The notes beneath the pieces are model-generated. The model searched no databases. It saw only the letters and a list, made by a program, of their open reading frames with translations, and had not been told where the DNA came from. A DNA stretch of 64,000 nucleotides from Flemingiibacterium sp045579745 (GTDB lineage: Bacteria > Bacillota > Clostridia > Oscillospirales > CAG-272): contig JAZNMQ010000046.1 in assembly GCA_045579745.1 (NCBI GenBank), forward strand, positions 41,309 to 105,308. The letters run 5' to 3'. Below are positions 8,980 through 18,036 of the stretch, piece after piece. The position numbers and the translations under genes were made by a program. Positions within the stretch are counted from its first letter, which is position 1, and every line of letters begins with the position of its first letter.

Positions 8980-9970
8980 TGCGATGGGCGGAGATAACGC
9001 TCCCGCAGAGATACTGAAAGGCGCGGCTTTGGCTGTTGCCGAATATAGCGATGTTGAGCTTGTGCTGACCGGAAAAGAAGCGGAGCTTCGAAAAATATGT
9101 GCCGATGAGAAGATTTCAACAGAGCGATTTACATTTATGGACGCGGTTGAAGTCGTTACTATGGAGGATAATCCGACGTCTGTCGTAATGTCCAAGAAAA
9201 ATTCCTCGATGGCTCTCGGGTTGAAGGCTTTGGCGGCAGGTGACGGCGAGGCTTTCATCTCGGCAGGAAATACGGGAGCTCTTATGACGGGAGCTACGCT
9301 GTATGTTCGATGTGTAAAGGGGATAAAGCGTGCTGCGATAGCAACGGTCTTGCCGATGGAAAAGCCGCTATTGATGGTAGATTCAGGCTCGAATGTCACA
9401 GTAACTCCCGAATATCTGCAGCAGTTCGGAATCCTCGGTTCGATTTATGCCGAGAAGGTGCTCGGTGTGAAATCGCCGAAGGTCGGTCTTTTGAATAACG
9501 GCACGGAGGAGCATAAGGGCACGCCTATTGTCGCAGATGCGTACAAGCTCCTATCCTCGACCGAAAGTATAAATTTCGTCGGAAATATTGAAGGCAACAT
9601 GATTCCGTTCGCAAAATGTGATGTGCTTGTTACCGACGGATTTACGGGAAATGTCGTACTTAAAACCATTGAGGGACTAAGCAAATACATTTTAAAGAAG
9701 CTAAAGGCGATGTACTTTAGGAGCTTCATAAACAAGCTTTCTGCACTTATGATAAAAGGTGAGTTTGGCGCGCTGAAAAAATCCTTTGACGCGAGTGAAT
9801 ACGGCGGAGCGCCGTTCCTCGGAATATCGAAGCCCGTATTCAAAGCTCATGGAAGCTCAGACGCCGCTGCAATAAAAAATGCAATCAGGCAAGCGCGCGA
9901 ATATGTAAACAAGGATGTTTCCGCAATCATCGCGCAGAGAATTGCCGATACTTTAGAAGATAACAAGTAA
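8963..9970 (+). CDS. plsX: Phosphate acyltransferase PlsX
   Basis: 335 residues, full length, starting MKLIIDAMGGDNAP, the invariant PlsX N-terminus, and carrying ISAGNTGALMTGA and VTDGFTGNVVLKT. PlsX converts acyl-ACP to acyl-phosphate, the substrate of PlsY, at the first step of phospholipid synthesis. It is a soluble, membrane-associated enzyme. AAGGAG lies inside the end of trmFO, which plsX overlaps by 17 bp. In many Firmicutes plsX is followed by fabD/fabG/acpP before rnc; here it is followed directly by rnc after 12 bp, so the fatty-acid genes and acyl carrier protein must lie elsewhere. Confidence 0.96.
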   Translation: MKLIIDAMGGDNAPAEILKGAALAVAEYSDVELVLTGKEAELRKICADEKISTERFTFMDAVEVVTMEDNPTSVVMSKKNSSMALGLKALAAGDGEAFISAGNTGALMTGATLYVRCVKGIKRAAIATVLPMEKPLLMVDSGSNVTVTPEYLQQFGILGSIYAEKVLGVKSPKVGLLNNGTEEHKGTPIVADAYKLLSSTESINFVGNIEGNMIPFAKCDVLVTDGFTGNVVLKTIEGLSKYILKKLKAMYFRSFINKLSALMIKGEFGALKKSFDASEYGGAPFLGISKPVFKAHGSSDAAAIKNAIRQAREYVNKDVSAIIAQRIADTLEDNK

Positions 9971-9982
9971 CGGAGGTCAAAA

Positions 9983-10696
9983 ATGGGAAACTTTCCTCTT
10001 TCTCCTAATGATTTTGAGGATAAAATAGGTTATCATTACAAAAACATACAATTACTTGTTGATGCTCTGACGCATTCGTCCTATGCCAACGAAATGAAGG
10101 CAAAGGGCGACGATGTCGTTTTTAATGAGCGCCTTGAATTTCTTGGAGATTCGGTGCTGTCTATAATTGTCAGTGATTATCTTTACCGCCATTATTCCGA
10201 CCTGCCGGAGGGAGATTTAACGCGCATCAGAGCGAGCGCTGTATGCGAAAAAACGCTCGGCAAGCTTGCACTTGAACTCGAGCTTGGAAACTATATGCGT
10301 CTTGGCCGCGGAGAAGAAATGACAAACGGCAGAAAGCGCATTTCGATTTTAGCCGACGCATTTGAAGCACTTCTTGCATCCATCTATATAGATTCGGGCT
10401 CGCGTAGTGCAGTCGAAGCGTTTCTTATGCCGCGTGTTATACCCGAAATCAAGCAGTTTGTAGAAAACGGCAAGAATAAGGACCACAAGACATTGCTGCA
10501 GCAGATAGTTCAGCAAGAACACGGAGAACGGCTCGAGTATGTTCTCGTAGGAGAGAGCGGTCCCGACCATGCAAAGGTCTTTGAGGTTGAAGCCAGACTT
10601 AACAGTAATGTAATAGGTCACGGCAAGGGAAAAACAAAACGCGAGGCTGAACAGATGGCGGCTAAGGAAGCGCTTGTGCTGTTTGGAGATAAATGA
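9983..10696 (+). CDS. rnc: Ribonuclease III
   Basis: 237 residues. The signature NERLEFLGDS at about 48-57 supplies catalytic acidic residues, with the second acidic patch in LADAFEALLASIYID near 125-138. The C-terminal 75 residues form a double-stranded RNA-binding domain ending GKGKTKREAEQMAAKEAL. RNase III cleaves rRNA precursors and other duplex RNA. The start follows CGGAGG. The stop overlaps the radical SAM gene in an ATGA, so translation is coupled; the rnc-radical SAM-smc order is common in Clostridia. Confidence 0.97.
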   Translation: MGNFPLSPNDFEDKIGYHYKNIQLLVDALTHSSYANEMKAKGDDVVFNERLEFLGDSVLSIIVSDYLYRHYSDLPEGDLTRIRASAVCEKTLGKLALELELGNYMRLGRGEEMTNGRKRISILADAFEALLASIYIDSGSRSAVEAFLMPRVIPEIKQFVENGKNKDHKTLLQQIVQQEHGERLEYVLVGESGPDHAKVFEVEARLNSNVIGHGKGKTKREAEQMAAKEALVLFGDK

Positions 10697-11721
10697 AGCG
10701 GCATATAAACATTCCGATTTTCATACCGCATCTTGGTTGCCCGAATGCATGCGTATTCTGCAATCAGCGGCGTATTTCGGGAAAGATGAGCTTTGATGTT
10801 TTAGCAGTAGATGAGGAACTAAAAAAAGCCACAAAGACGATTGATTATCAGAACAGCGAGGTCGAGATAGCTTTTTTCGGCGGAAGCTTTACGGGGATAG
10901 ACCGAGAGCAGATGATATATTTGCTCGGGCTTGCAAAAAAATACATCGACCTTGGCAAAGCGCAGTCTGTGCGTATTTCAACCCGTCCTGATTATATTGA
11001 TGAGGAGATACTTGACATCCTCGAAGAATACTGCGTGACGGATATTGAGCTTGGGCTGCAGAGCTTTGATGAGCAGGTGCTTTTAGCTTCAAAGCGAGGT
11101 CACAGCGCGGAGAGAGCTAGACAAGCCTGCAGAATGATAAAAGCGCGCGGATTCAATCTCGTAGGACAGATGATGCTCGGTCTTCCGAGCTCAACTCTCG
11201 AATCCGAGCTGATGACGGCGCGGGAAATTGCTGCTCTTGAATGCGATGCGGCGAGAATTTATCCGACTGTTGTACTTTGCGAAACGGAGCTTGCCGAAAT
11301 GCTTAATGACGGCGTGTATACACCGCTTGAAATGGACGACGCGATACGACGCGCAAAGGAAGTGCTTGAGGTGTTCGTTTCGGCGAGGGTTCCCGTAATA
11401 CGGCTTGGACTTCACGCGGCTGAGAATATGTCTGACCCGGATATTGTTGAGGGTGGAGCGTATCACAGCGCGCTCGGAGAGCTTGTCTATTCGGAGCTTT
11501 ACTATAGCCGTATTTGCAAATATATCGAAGAGCACAATATGCGCGAAAAGCTTGTCGGAAAAGAGCTGACAATTTATGCTCCATGCGGTGAAACTTCAAA
11601 GGTATCGGGGCAAAAGCGTGCTAATAAACTGCGTATTCAAAATGAATATAATGTAAAAAAAATCAAAATCATTGAAAAATCAGATTTGATTTGGTATAAT
11701 ATTATTTTAGAGATAAATTAA
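10693..11721 (+). CDS. Elp3-like radical SAM protein
   Basis: 342 residues. C16, C20 and C23 in HLGCPNACVFCN make the CxxxCxxC ligand set for a 4Fe-4S cluster, preceding FFGGSFTGI, a glycine motif for SAM binding, and ELGLQSFDE, the HemN/Elp3-type strand. The family (oxygen-independent coproporphyrinogen/Elp3 SAM fold without the acetyltransferase domain) is regularly found between rnc and smc in Clostridia; its substrate is not established. It overlaps rnc by 4 bp, and its last 50 bp contain the smc promoter. The C-terminal 30 residues are Lys/Ile-rich and look poorly conserved. Confidence 0.88.
   Translation: MKRHINIPIFIPHLGCPNACVFCNQRRISGKMSFDVLAVDEELKKATKTIDYQNSEVEIAFFGGSFTGIDREQMIYLLGLAKKYIDLGKAQSVRISTRPDYIDEEILDILEEYCVTDIELGLQSFDEQVLLASKRGHSAERARQACRMIKARGFNLVGQMMLGLPSSTLESELMTAREIAALECDAARIYPTVVLCETELAEMLNDGVYTPLEMDDAIRRAKEVLEVFVSARVPVIRLGLHAAENMSDPDIVEGGAYHSALGELVYSELYYSRICKYIEEHNMREKLVGKELTIYAPCGETSKVSGQKRANKLRIQNEYNVKKIKIIEKSDLIWYNIILEIN
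11672..11700 (+). promoter_or_regulatory. Predicted sigma-A promoter of smc
   Basis: TTGAAA (11672-11677), 17-nt spacer, TATAAT (11695-11700), inside the 3' end of the radical SAM gene and 50 bp before smc. Confidence 0.65.
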
Positions 11722-11749
11722 TTAAACGTGTACGAGGAGGGATTAAACA

Positions 11750-14700
11750 ATGTATTTGAAATCGCTTGAATTGTTCGGATTCAAGTCTTTTCCCGATCGC
11801 ACCGTTTTAAATTTTGACCAAGGAGCGACAGTCGTTGTCGGGCCTAACGGAAGCGGTAAATCCAATATCTCCGATGCTATGCGCTGGGTGCTTGGCGAGG
11901 TTTCCTCAAGGCAGATACGCGGCACGAAGATGGAGGATGTAATTTTCGGCGGTACCGATGAGCGCCGTCAGATGAATTTTGCCGAGGTTACGGTTACATT
12001 TGATAATTCCGACAGACAGATAGATATATCATACGACGAGGTTTCGGTAACACGTCGCTATCACCGCAAGGGCGAGAGCGAATATTTTATAAATCGCAAG
12101 CCCGTTCGCCTGCGTGATATACACGAGCTGTTTATGAATACCGGTGTCGGACGAGAGGGATACTCAATTATCGGTCAGGGCAGAATTGCGGAAATCATCT
12201 CTCAAAAGAGCGAGGAACGCCGCTCGATTTTTGAGGAAGCCGCAGGAATTTCGAAATATCGCTACAAGAAAGAGGAAGCCGAAAATAAGCTTAAAAATGT
12301 AGACGATAACCTGACGCGTCTGAACGATATTATGTCGGAGCTTGAGGGACGTGTTGAACCGCTTGCCCGCGAATGTGAAAGAGCAAAAAAATATCTTGAA
12401 TATTATGAAATAAAAAAGCGCGACGATGTTTCGCTTTGGATTTGGGATATGGACAAGCTTTCCGTTTCACTCAAAGAAGCGGAGGATCGTCTGACGCTTG
12501 CGAAAACCGAGCTTGATATCGTTACCGAGGCACTCGAATCGTTTGAAAATCAAAACGAGCGCGTTTTTGAAGCCTCGCAGGATTCGAAGTATCGCTATGA
12601 ACAGCTTCGAAGCAGAATCGAAGAAGCTGTAAAAGATATGCACGAGCTCGACAGCAAAATACAAATCACCGAGAACGATATATCTCACCGTGAAAAACAG
12701 CTTGCTGAAAAAACTGAGGCGAAAAAGAAATTTGCCGACAGAACCGCGCAGGTTGAGCTTCAATGCGCGCAGAGAAAGGCAGAGCTTGATGAAGCTCAAA
12801 AAAGAGCTGAGGAGCTCGCGTCTGAGCTTTGCGAAATTGAGAATGCAGGTGAAGCTGCACGGGCAGAGCGTGATGATCTGCGCGATGAGCTTGACAGACA
12901 GCTTGCTGAGATCAAGAATAGCGAGGAGCGACTGGTTGAGCTGAAAATTCGTCTTTCCGTATTGGATTCGACCGAGAAAAGCGATATCGGAAAAGCGGAT
13001 TCGATTTCCGAAGAAATAAAGAAGTACAGCGAAAGCTCTGCAATGCTGACATTGCGCGCAGAAAAAGCGGAGAAAACCATCGCTGATTATAATGCCAAGA
13101 GCGAGGAGCTTCGCAAAAAGTCTGAGCAGTTTGCTTCCTCTATTGCCACGAAGCGATTGGAAAAGCAGGAGCTTATCGACAAATCAAATGAGGTTTATCT
13201 CGAATATACCGCCAAAAAGCACCGTATTGACGCTATACGCCGAATGGAGGAGCTTTTTGAGGGATACACGCAAAGCGTTCGCTTTATAATGAGCGAATAT
13301 GAAGCGGGACGAATTGAGGGCACAAGCCGAATCTCGGATCTGAGCGCGACAAGCGGAAGAATTTGGGGACCCGTTTCAAGACTTATAAGCGTTGGGGCGA
13401 GATATACCCTCGCAATCGAAACAGCACTTGGCGTTAATATTCAGAATATTGTTGTTGACGATGAAGCTACGGCAAAGGCATCGATAAATTATCTGAAGAA
13501 AAAGAGCGCGGGCAGAGCTACATTCTATCCTATCAGCTCAATGAAGCCTCGTTACAGCCAAATTCCGGACGCTGAATGCAAGCGCTATGCAGGCTATCTC
13601 GGAACGGCTGACAGCGTGCTCGAATATGATAAACGCTTTGAGGGAATTATCCGAAATCTTCTTGGCGCAACACTCATTTTCGATAACATCGATAACGGTG
13701 CCGAAATGGCGAAGGCTACCGGATATAAGGTCAGAGTTGTAACGCTTGACGGTCAGATAATAAATGCGGGAGGCTCGTTTACGGGCGGATCCTCGAAGAG
13801 GGATTCCGGCATGCTGACCCGCCGCACCGAAACAGACAAATTGAAAAATGACTCTGAAGCACTTGCGGCAAAGCTTGAGGAGCTAAAACGTGCACAATGC
13901 CGCTGCGATGCGGAGATTGCTTCAAAGGAAAAGGAACAGTCGATGCTCAATTCTCAGGTGTCGATGCTTATGTCGCTTATCGGAGCTGAAACCACACAGC
14001 TTGAGGTTATCAGAAGCCAGATAAACGGCGAAAAAAATATGTCCGAATCGCTGGAGCGCGACCTCCAGACCTTAAAGGATGGAGCAGCTGAGCGTGCGGA
14101 CGGTATCACAAGGCTTAAAGAGGAATCAGCACAGCTGACCTGTGAACAGGAAAAGCTCTCTGCATCCCGCGAAGCGGGAATCAACAAGCTCGGAGCACTT
14201 GAAGAAGCTCTCGAAAATTATGATATAAAGCGAAGCGAGCTTCTCGTTCGCCGTGCAGAGGTCGGCAAGGATGTCGAAAATGCAGAAAAAGCACTCGAGG
14301 AAATGCGCAAGCGGCTTAGCGAGAGCATGGCGGAATCTGATGAAAACATTCGCCTTTGCGAAAGCTTAGCAGAGGAGAACATATCAGCTCGACAGATGCT
14401 TGATGCGATGAATGCGGAGCTTTCCGATGCGAAAAAGCAAATTGACGAGCTCGAGAGTGAACGAGAGTCAACCTCAGTGAAAAATCTTGAATTTGACCAT
14501 AAGCTTAACACTCTGAGAGTTCAGATTCGCGATAAATCAAACCAAAAGGAAGCGTGCTTCCGCGAGCATACGGTAGCTGAAAGCCGATATAAGAGTCTTA
14601 CCGATGAGCGCGAAAAGTTGGTCGAAAGACTTTGGGATGAATATGAGCTTACATATTCAGGCGCGAAGGAATGCGCTTATCCGCCTGTCACCGAGGAAAC

Positions 14701-15373
14701 ACACAAGAGTGTTGCGGCGGAGCTCAGCGAATATCGCTCCAAGCTGAAGGCACTCGGTGGAGTAAATCTTTCTGCGATTGATGAATATGCGGACGTAAAG
14801 GCTCGATATGATTTCATGAAGGAACAGATTGCCGACCTTACGAGCTCGAAGGAAAATCTGCTTGAGATAATTATTAAACTCGAAACTGAAATGCGCGAAA
14901 CCTTTGTAAGCGCATTCGAGGAGATAGACCGCAACTTTAAGATCGTATTTGAGGAGCTTTTCGGCGGAGGTATTGCCGAGCTTTCGCTCACCGATCCGAG
15001 TGATGTGCTCAGCAGCGGAATTGAGATACGCGTAGCACCTCCTGGAAAAATCATCAAAAGCCTCACGCTTTTGTCAGGCGGTGAGCAGGCGTTTGTTGCT
15101 ATCGCGCTGATCTTTGCAATACTTCGCGTTAATCCGACACCGTTCTGTATATTCGATGAGATCGAGGCTGCACTTGATGAGGCAAATGTTTTCCGCTTTG
15201 CCGATTATCTCGGACAGTATTCCGACAAGACACAGTTCATAATAATTACACACCGTCGCGGTACTATGGAGATTGCAGACAGAATATATGGCGTTACCAT
15301 GCAGGAGCGCGGAATATCGAAGATCCTTGCACTCGATATAAACGGGGCAGAAGAAAAGATGGGAGAATTGTAA
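11750..15373 (+). CDS. smc: Chromosome segregation protein SMC
   Basis: 1207 residues, normal for bacterial SMC. Walker A is VVGPNGSGKSN near residue 30; the C-terminal head has the ABC signature LSGGEQAFVAIALIFAI and Walker B FCIFDEIEAALDEANV. Between them lie two long coiled-coil arms rich in Glu/Lys/Ala (about 170-500 and 680-1000) and the flexible hinge near 510-670, including the glycines of GGSFTGGSSKR. SMC with ScpA and ScpB organises and separates chromosomes; scpAB are not in this window. The stop codon overlaps the ftsY start (TAATG). Confidence 0.97.
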   Translation: MYLKSLELFGFKSFPDRTVLNFDQGATVVVGPNGSGKSNISDAMRWVLGEVSSRQIRGTKMEDVIFGGTDERRQMNFAEVTVTFDNSDRQIDISYDEVSVTRRYHRKGESEYFINRKPVRLRDIHELFMNTGVGREGYSIIGQGRIAEIISQKSEERRSIFEEAAGISKYRYKKEEAENKLKNVDDNLTRLNDIMSELEGRVEPLARECERAKKYLEYYEIKKRDDVSLWIWDMDKLSVSLKEAEDRLTLAKTELDIVTEALESFENQNERVFEASQDSKYRYEQLRSRIEEAVKDMHELDSKIQITENDISHREKQLAEKTEAKKKFADRTAQVELQCAQRKAELDEAQKRAEELASELCEIENAGEAARAERDDLRDELDRQLAEIKNSEERLVELKIRLSVLDSTEKSDIGKADSISEEIKKYSESSAMLTLRAEKAEKTIADYNAKSEELRKKSEQFASSIATKRLEKQELIDKSNEVYLEYTAKKHRIDAIRRMEELFEGYTQSVRFIMSEYEAGRIEGTSRISDLSATSGRIWGPVSRLISVGARYTLAIETALGVNIQNIVVDDEATAKASINYLKKKSAGRATFYPISSMKPRYSQIPDAECKRYAGYLGTADSVLEYDKRFEGIIRNLLGATLIFDNIDNGAEMAKATGYKVRVVTLDGQIINAGGSFTGGSSKRDSGMLTRRTETDKLKNDSEALAAKLEELKRAQCRCDAEIASKEKEQSMLNSQVSMLMSLIGAETTQLEVIRSQINGEKNMSESLERDLQTLKDGAAERADGITRLKEESAQLTCEQEKLSASREAGINKLGALEEALENYDIKRSELLVRRAEVGKDVENAEKALEEMRKRLSESMAESDENIRLCESLAEENISARQMLDAMNAELSDAKKQIDELESERESTSVKNLEFDHKLNTLRVQIRDKSNQKEACFREHTVAESRYKSLTDEREKLVERLWDEYELTYSGAKECAYPPVTEETHKSVAAELSEYRSKLKALGGVNLSAIDEYADVKARYDFMKEQIADLTSSKENLLEIIIKLETEMRETFVSAFEEIDRNFKIVFEELFGGGIAELSLTDPSDVLSSGIEIRVAPPGKIIKSLTLLSGGEQAFVAIALIFAILRVNPTPFCIFDEIEAALDEANVFRFADYLGQYSDKTQFIIITHRRGTMEIADRIYGVTMQERGISKILALDINGAEEKMGEL

Positions 15374-16281
15374 TGGGATTTTTTGACCGATTAAAGGAAG
15401 GTCTTGCAAAAACAAAAAACACGCTTTTTAAGCAGGTTGATACACTTTTTAAAAACTTCGTGAAGGTCGATGAGGATTTGCTTGAGGAGCTTGAGGAGCT
15501 TCTTATAATGGCAGACGTCGGAGTTGCTTCAACCGAAGCGATAATCGAACAGCTTCGCGAGCGTATCAAGAATGAGCGTATTACCGAGCCTGAGGAATGC
15601 CGAGGGGCTTTGCAGGAGATACTTGTCGATATGATAGGTGAGGGCGAGCCTCTGAAGCTCGAAACTGCGCCGAGTGTCATCCTTGTAATCGGAGTAAACG
15701 GTGTCGGAAAAACGACGTCGATTGCAAAAATTGCAAACAATTTAAAAAATAGCGGCAAGCATGTTGTGCTTGCTGCGGCAGATACATTCCGTGCGGCGGC
15801 TATAGACCAGCTTCAGGTTTGGGCTGAGAGAGTTGGTGTCGAGCTTATCAAGCACAGCGAGGGCTCTGACCCGGCGGCAGTCGTGTACGATGCAATTAAT
15901 GCTGCGAAGAATCGAAGCGCAGATGTGCTTATTGTCGATACCGCAGGCAGACTTCATAACAAGAAGAATCTTATGGATGAGCTTGCGAAGATCAATCGTG
16001 TAATAGACCGAGAGCTGCCCGCGGCTTCCCGCGAAACGCTTTTGGTGCTTGACGCAACGACAGGTCAAAATGCTGTCAGCCAGGCAAAGGAATTCAAAAA
16101 TGCTGCCGATATTACAGGCCTTGTTTTAACAAAACTTGACGGAACGGCTAAGGGAGGCATCGTTTTTTCGATAAAGAACGAGCTTGACATTCCCGTGAAG
16201 TTCATAGGCGTAGGCGAAAAAATGGACGATATGCAGAGATTCGACGCTAATGAATTTGTAAGTGCGTTGTTCGAGGTTTAA
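15373..16281 (+). CDS. ftsY: Signal recognition particle receptor FtsY
   Basis: 302 residues with an N domain of four helices (1-100) and an SRP-type GTPase G domain: GVNGVGKTTS (G1), ADTFRAAAIDQL, DTAGRLHNKKNLM (G3) and TKLDGTAKGG (G4). The long acidic A domain of enteric FtsY is missing, leaving a short amphipathic N-terminus (MGFFDRLKEGLAKTK) for membrane contact, as in other Firmicutes. It receives SRP-bound ribosomes at the membrane. It starts within the smc stop codon (TAATG), so the pair is coupled. Confidence 0.96.
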   Translation: MGFFDRLKEGLAKTKNTLFKQVDTLFKNFVKVDEDLLEELEELLIMADVGVASTEAIIEQLRERIKNERITEPEECRGALQEILVDMIGEGEPLKLETAPSVILVIGVNGVGKTTSIAKIANNLKNSGKHVVLAAADTFRAAAIDQLQVWAERVGVELIKHSEGSDPAAVVYDAINAAKNRSADVLIVDTAGRLHNKKNLMDELAKINRVIDRELPAASRETLLVLDATTGQNAVSQAKEFKNAADITGLVLTKLDGTAKGGIVFSIKNELDIPVKFIGVGEKMDDMQRFDANEFVSALFEV

Positions 16282-16365
16282 GTCTTAAAATATTGTTCAG
16301 GCACGGTTTTGTGACTTTCTTAGCACTCCGTGCAAAGATCCGCTTGGCAAACCACCCATAAAATC

Positions 16366-16411
16366 CAGATAAGGAAGCTTTCGCCAAACGAGGGCTACGG
16401 TCATAATTATG
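16366..16411 (+). promoter_or_regulatory. Folded leader element before rdgB (shared with ahcY and nifS)
   Basis: CAGATAAGG is followed by a hairpin, AGCTTTCG (16376-16383) pairing with CGAGGGCT (16389-16396), and then 12 nt to the start codon. The only good Shine-Dalgarno-like run, AAGG, lies before the hairpin, so the stem would have to form to bring it near the ATG. Related elements precede ahcY and nifS. The rest of the 127-bp gap contains a second possible stem, GCACGG/CCGTGC (16301-16306 and 16328-16333), with no T-run. Confidence 0.45.
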
Positions 16412-17017
16412 TTAAAATTGGTTCTTGCATCAAGGAATCCCAAAAAAGTCCGCGAACTTGAAACTTTACTATCGGAACTTTCGTCTAATATACAGGTGTT
16501 AAGCCTTGATGATATCGGTTTCACAGATGAAATTGTTGAGGACGGAACGACTTTTGCCGAAAATTCGCGCATTAAAGCCCGCGTACCAGCAAGCCTCGGC
16601 TATATTGGAATCGCGGATGATTCGGGTTTGGTTGTGGATGCGCTCGATGGAGCCCCCGGTGTATATTCGGCGAGATATTCCGGTGAGAATGCAAGCGACG
16701 GCGAAAACAACAAAAAACTGCTTTTTGAAATGAAGGATGTTCCGGACGAAAAGCGGACTGCAAGATTTTGCACGGTAGTTTCATGTGTGTTCCCGAATGG
16801 CGAGGAGATGCAGTTTGAGGGAAGCTGCGAGGGCGTAATACTTCGTACTCCGGATGGGGATGGAGGATTTGGATATGACCCGCTCTTTTATTATCCGCCG
16901 CTCAAAAAAACATTCGCGGCACTTGATGCTGAGCAAAAGAACGCAATCAGTCATCGCGGAATCGCTATGCGGAAATTTGCAGAAGCTTTCAAAAAGTATG
17001 CAGAGCTCTCAAAATAG
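16409..17017 (+). CDS. rdgB: XTP/dITP diphosphatase (RdgB/HAM1)
   Basis: 202 residues with the Ham1 signatures: ASRNPKKVRELE at the N-terminus, IADDSGLVVDAL with the metal-binding acidic pair, GVYSARYSG, and GFGYDPLFYYP for purine binding. The enzyme hydrolyses XTP, dITP and related deaminated purine nucleotides to monophosphates, keeping them out of DNA and RNA. No conventional ribosome binding site sits right before the ATG; the upstream folded leader may replace it. yhbY follows after 60 bp. Confidence 0.95.
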   Translation: MLKLVLASRNPKKVRELETLLSELSSNIQVLSLDDIGFTDEIVEDGTTFAENSRIKARVPASLGYIGIADDSGLVVDALDGAPGVYSARYSGENASDGENNKKLLFEMKDVPDEKRTARFCTVVSCVFPNGEEMQFEGSCEGVILRTPDGDGGFGYDPLFYYPPLKKTFAALDAEQKNAISHRGIAMRKFAEAFKKYAELSK

Positions 17018-17077
17018 CACTCCGTTTTTCAAATAGGTTAGAAAGGTAGACTTGCTTTTGCAGGTTGAGGTAAATTA

Positions 17078-17377
17078 ATGCTAAACAGCAAACAACGCGC
17101 ATATCTTCGTTCGATGGCTGCCATGTACGATACAATCTTTCAGGTCGGAAAAGGCGGTATAACCGATAATATGTGCGAGCAGATATCAAATGCACTTGAG
17201 GCGAGAGAGCTTATAAAGCTTCGCGTGCTCGACAACTGCGATTACAATGCCAAGGAAGCGGCGAATCTTATCGCGAATGAGGTCGGCGCTGATGTGGTGC
17301 AGGTTATAGGAACACGATTTGTATTATACCGCGAATCGGTTGACCACAAAAGGATCGATCTTTCAGTAGTTAAATGA
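17078..17377 (+). CDS. yhbY: YhbY-type ribosome assembly RNA-binding protein (CRM domain)
   Basis: 99 residues making a single CRS1/YhbY (CRM) domain. LNSKQRAYLRSMA at the N-terminus and VGKGGI near residue 26 (the GxxG RNA-binding loop) are family marks, as is the RFVLYRES strand near the end. YhbY associates with pre-50S particles. It overlaps nadD by 4 bp (ATGA), the usual yhbY-nadD-yqeK order. The 60-bp gap before it can fold ACTTGC/GCAGGT, followed by a GAGGT ribosome binding site. Confidence 0.94.
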   Translation: MLNSKQRAYLRSMAAMYDTIFQVGKGGITDNMCEQISNALEARELIKLRVLDNCDYNAKEAANLIANEVGADVVQVIGTRFVLYRESVDHKRIDLSVVK

Positions 17378-18036
17378 TAAAGCTCGGAATTTACGGGGGA
17401 ACCTTTTCTCCGATTCACATGGGGCATGTGGTAGCGGCTCAGGCGTTTTTGCGTAATGCTTGTCTTGACAAGCTGCTCATTATGCCCACTGCAATTTCGC
17501 CGCATAAGAACGTAACTGCCGGCGTAAACGCCGAGGACAGGCTAAAAATGGTCAGGCTTGCATTTGAGGGAACCGAAGAATACAAGAGCGGCAGACTTGA
17601 GGTTTCGGATTATGAGATAATGCGAGGCGGTAAAAGCTATACGGTTTACACGCTTGAGCATTTCAGCCGACCCGATGTCATACTTCATATGCTTGTCGGA
17701 ACGGACATGTTTTTAACTCTCGATAAATGGTACCGCTCAGAGGACATCTTCAGACTTGCAGAAATCGTATTGATGCGGCGAGAGATGGATTCCGACCGCT
17801 CTGAGGAAATCGAGAGAAAATGCGAAGAATACATAGAGAAGTATTCAGCAAAAATAAAAATAATACCCGAGCCGCCGATAGTAGTTTCATCTACGGAGCT
17901 TCGTGAGTCCATAAAGAACGGATGCTCGACAGAGGGATTACTGCCGGATGGCGTTGCTGAGTTTATCTCGAAAAATAATCTATATATGCAAAGCGAAGGG
18001 GAATTATGCTTACCCGAGAACAAGAAAAGCACTTAG
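17374..18036 (+). CDS. nadD: Nicotinate-nucleotide adenylyltransferase
   Basis: 220 residues. GIYGGTFSPIHMGH supplies the (T/H)xGH nucleotidyltransferase motif at residues 17-20, and VVSSTELRESI is the ISSTxxR motif near residue 170. NadD adds AMP to nicotinate mononucleotide, giving deamido-NAD. It begins within the last codons of yhbY and overlaps the yqeK start by 31 bp, so the three genes are translated as a block. The C-terminal 15 residues after NNLYMQ extend past the usual family end and overlap yqeK. Confidence 0.95.
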   Translation: MIKLGIYGGTFSPIHMGHVVAAQAFLRNACLDKLLIMPTAISPHKNVTAGVNAEDRLKMVRLAFEGTEEYKSGRLEVSDYEIMRGGKSYTVYTLEHFSRPDVILHMLVGTDMFLTLDKWYRSEDIFRLAEIVLMRREMDSDRSEEIERKCEEYIEKYSAKIKIIPEPPIVVSSTELRESIKNGCSTEGLLPDGVAEFISKNNLYMQSEGELCLPENKKST

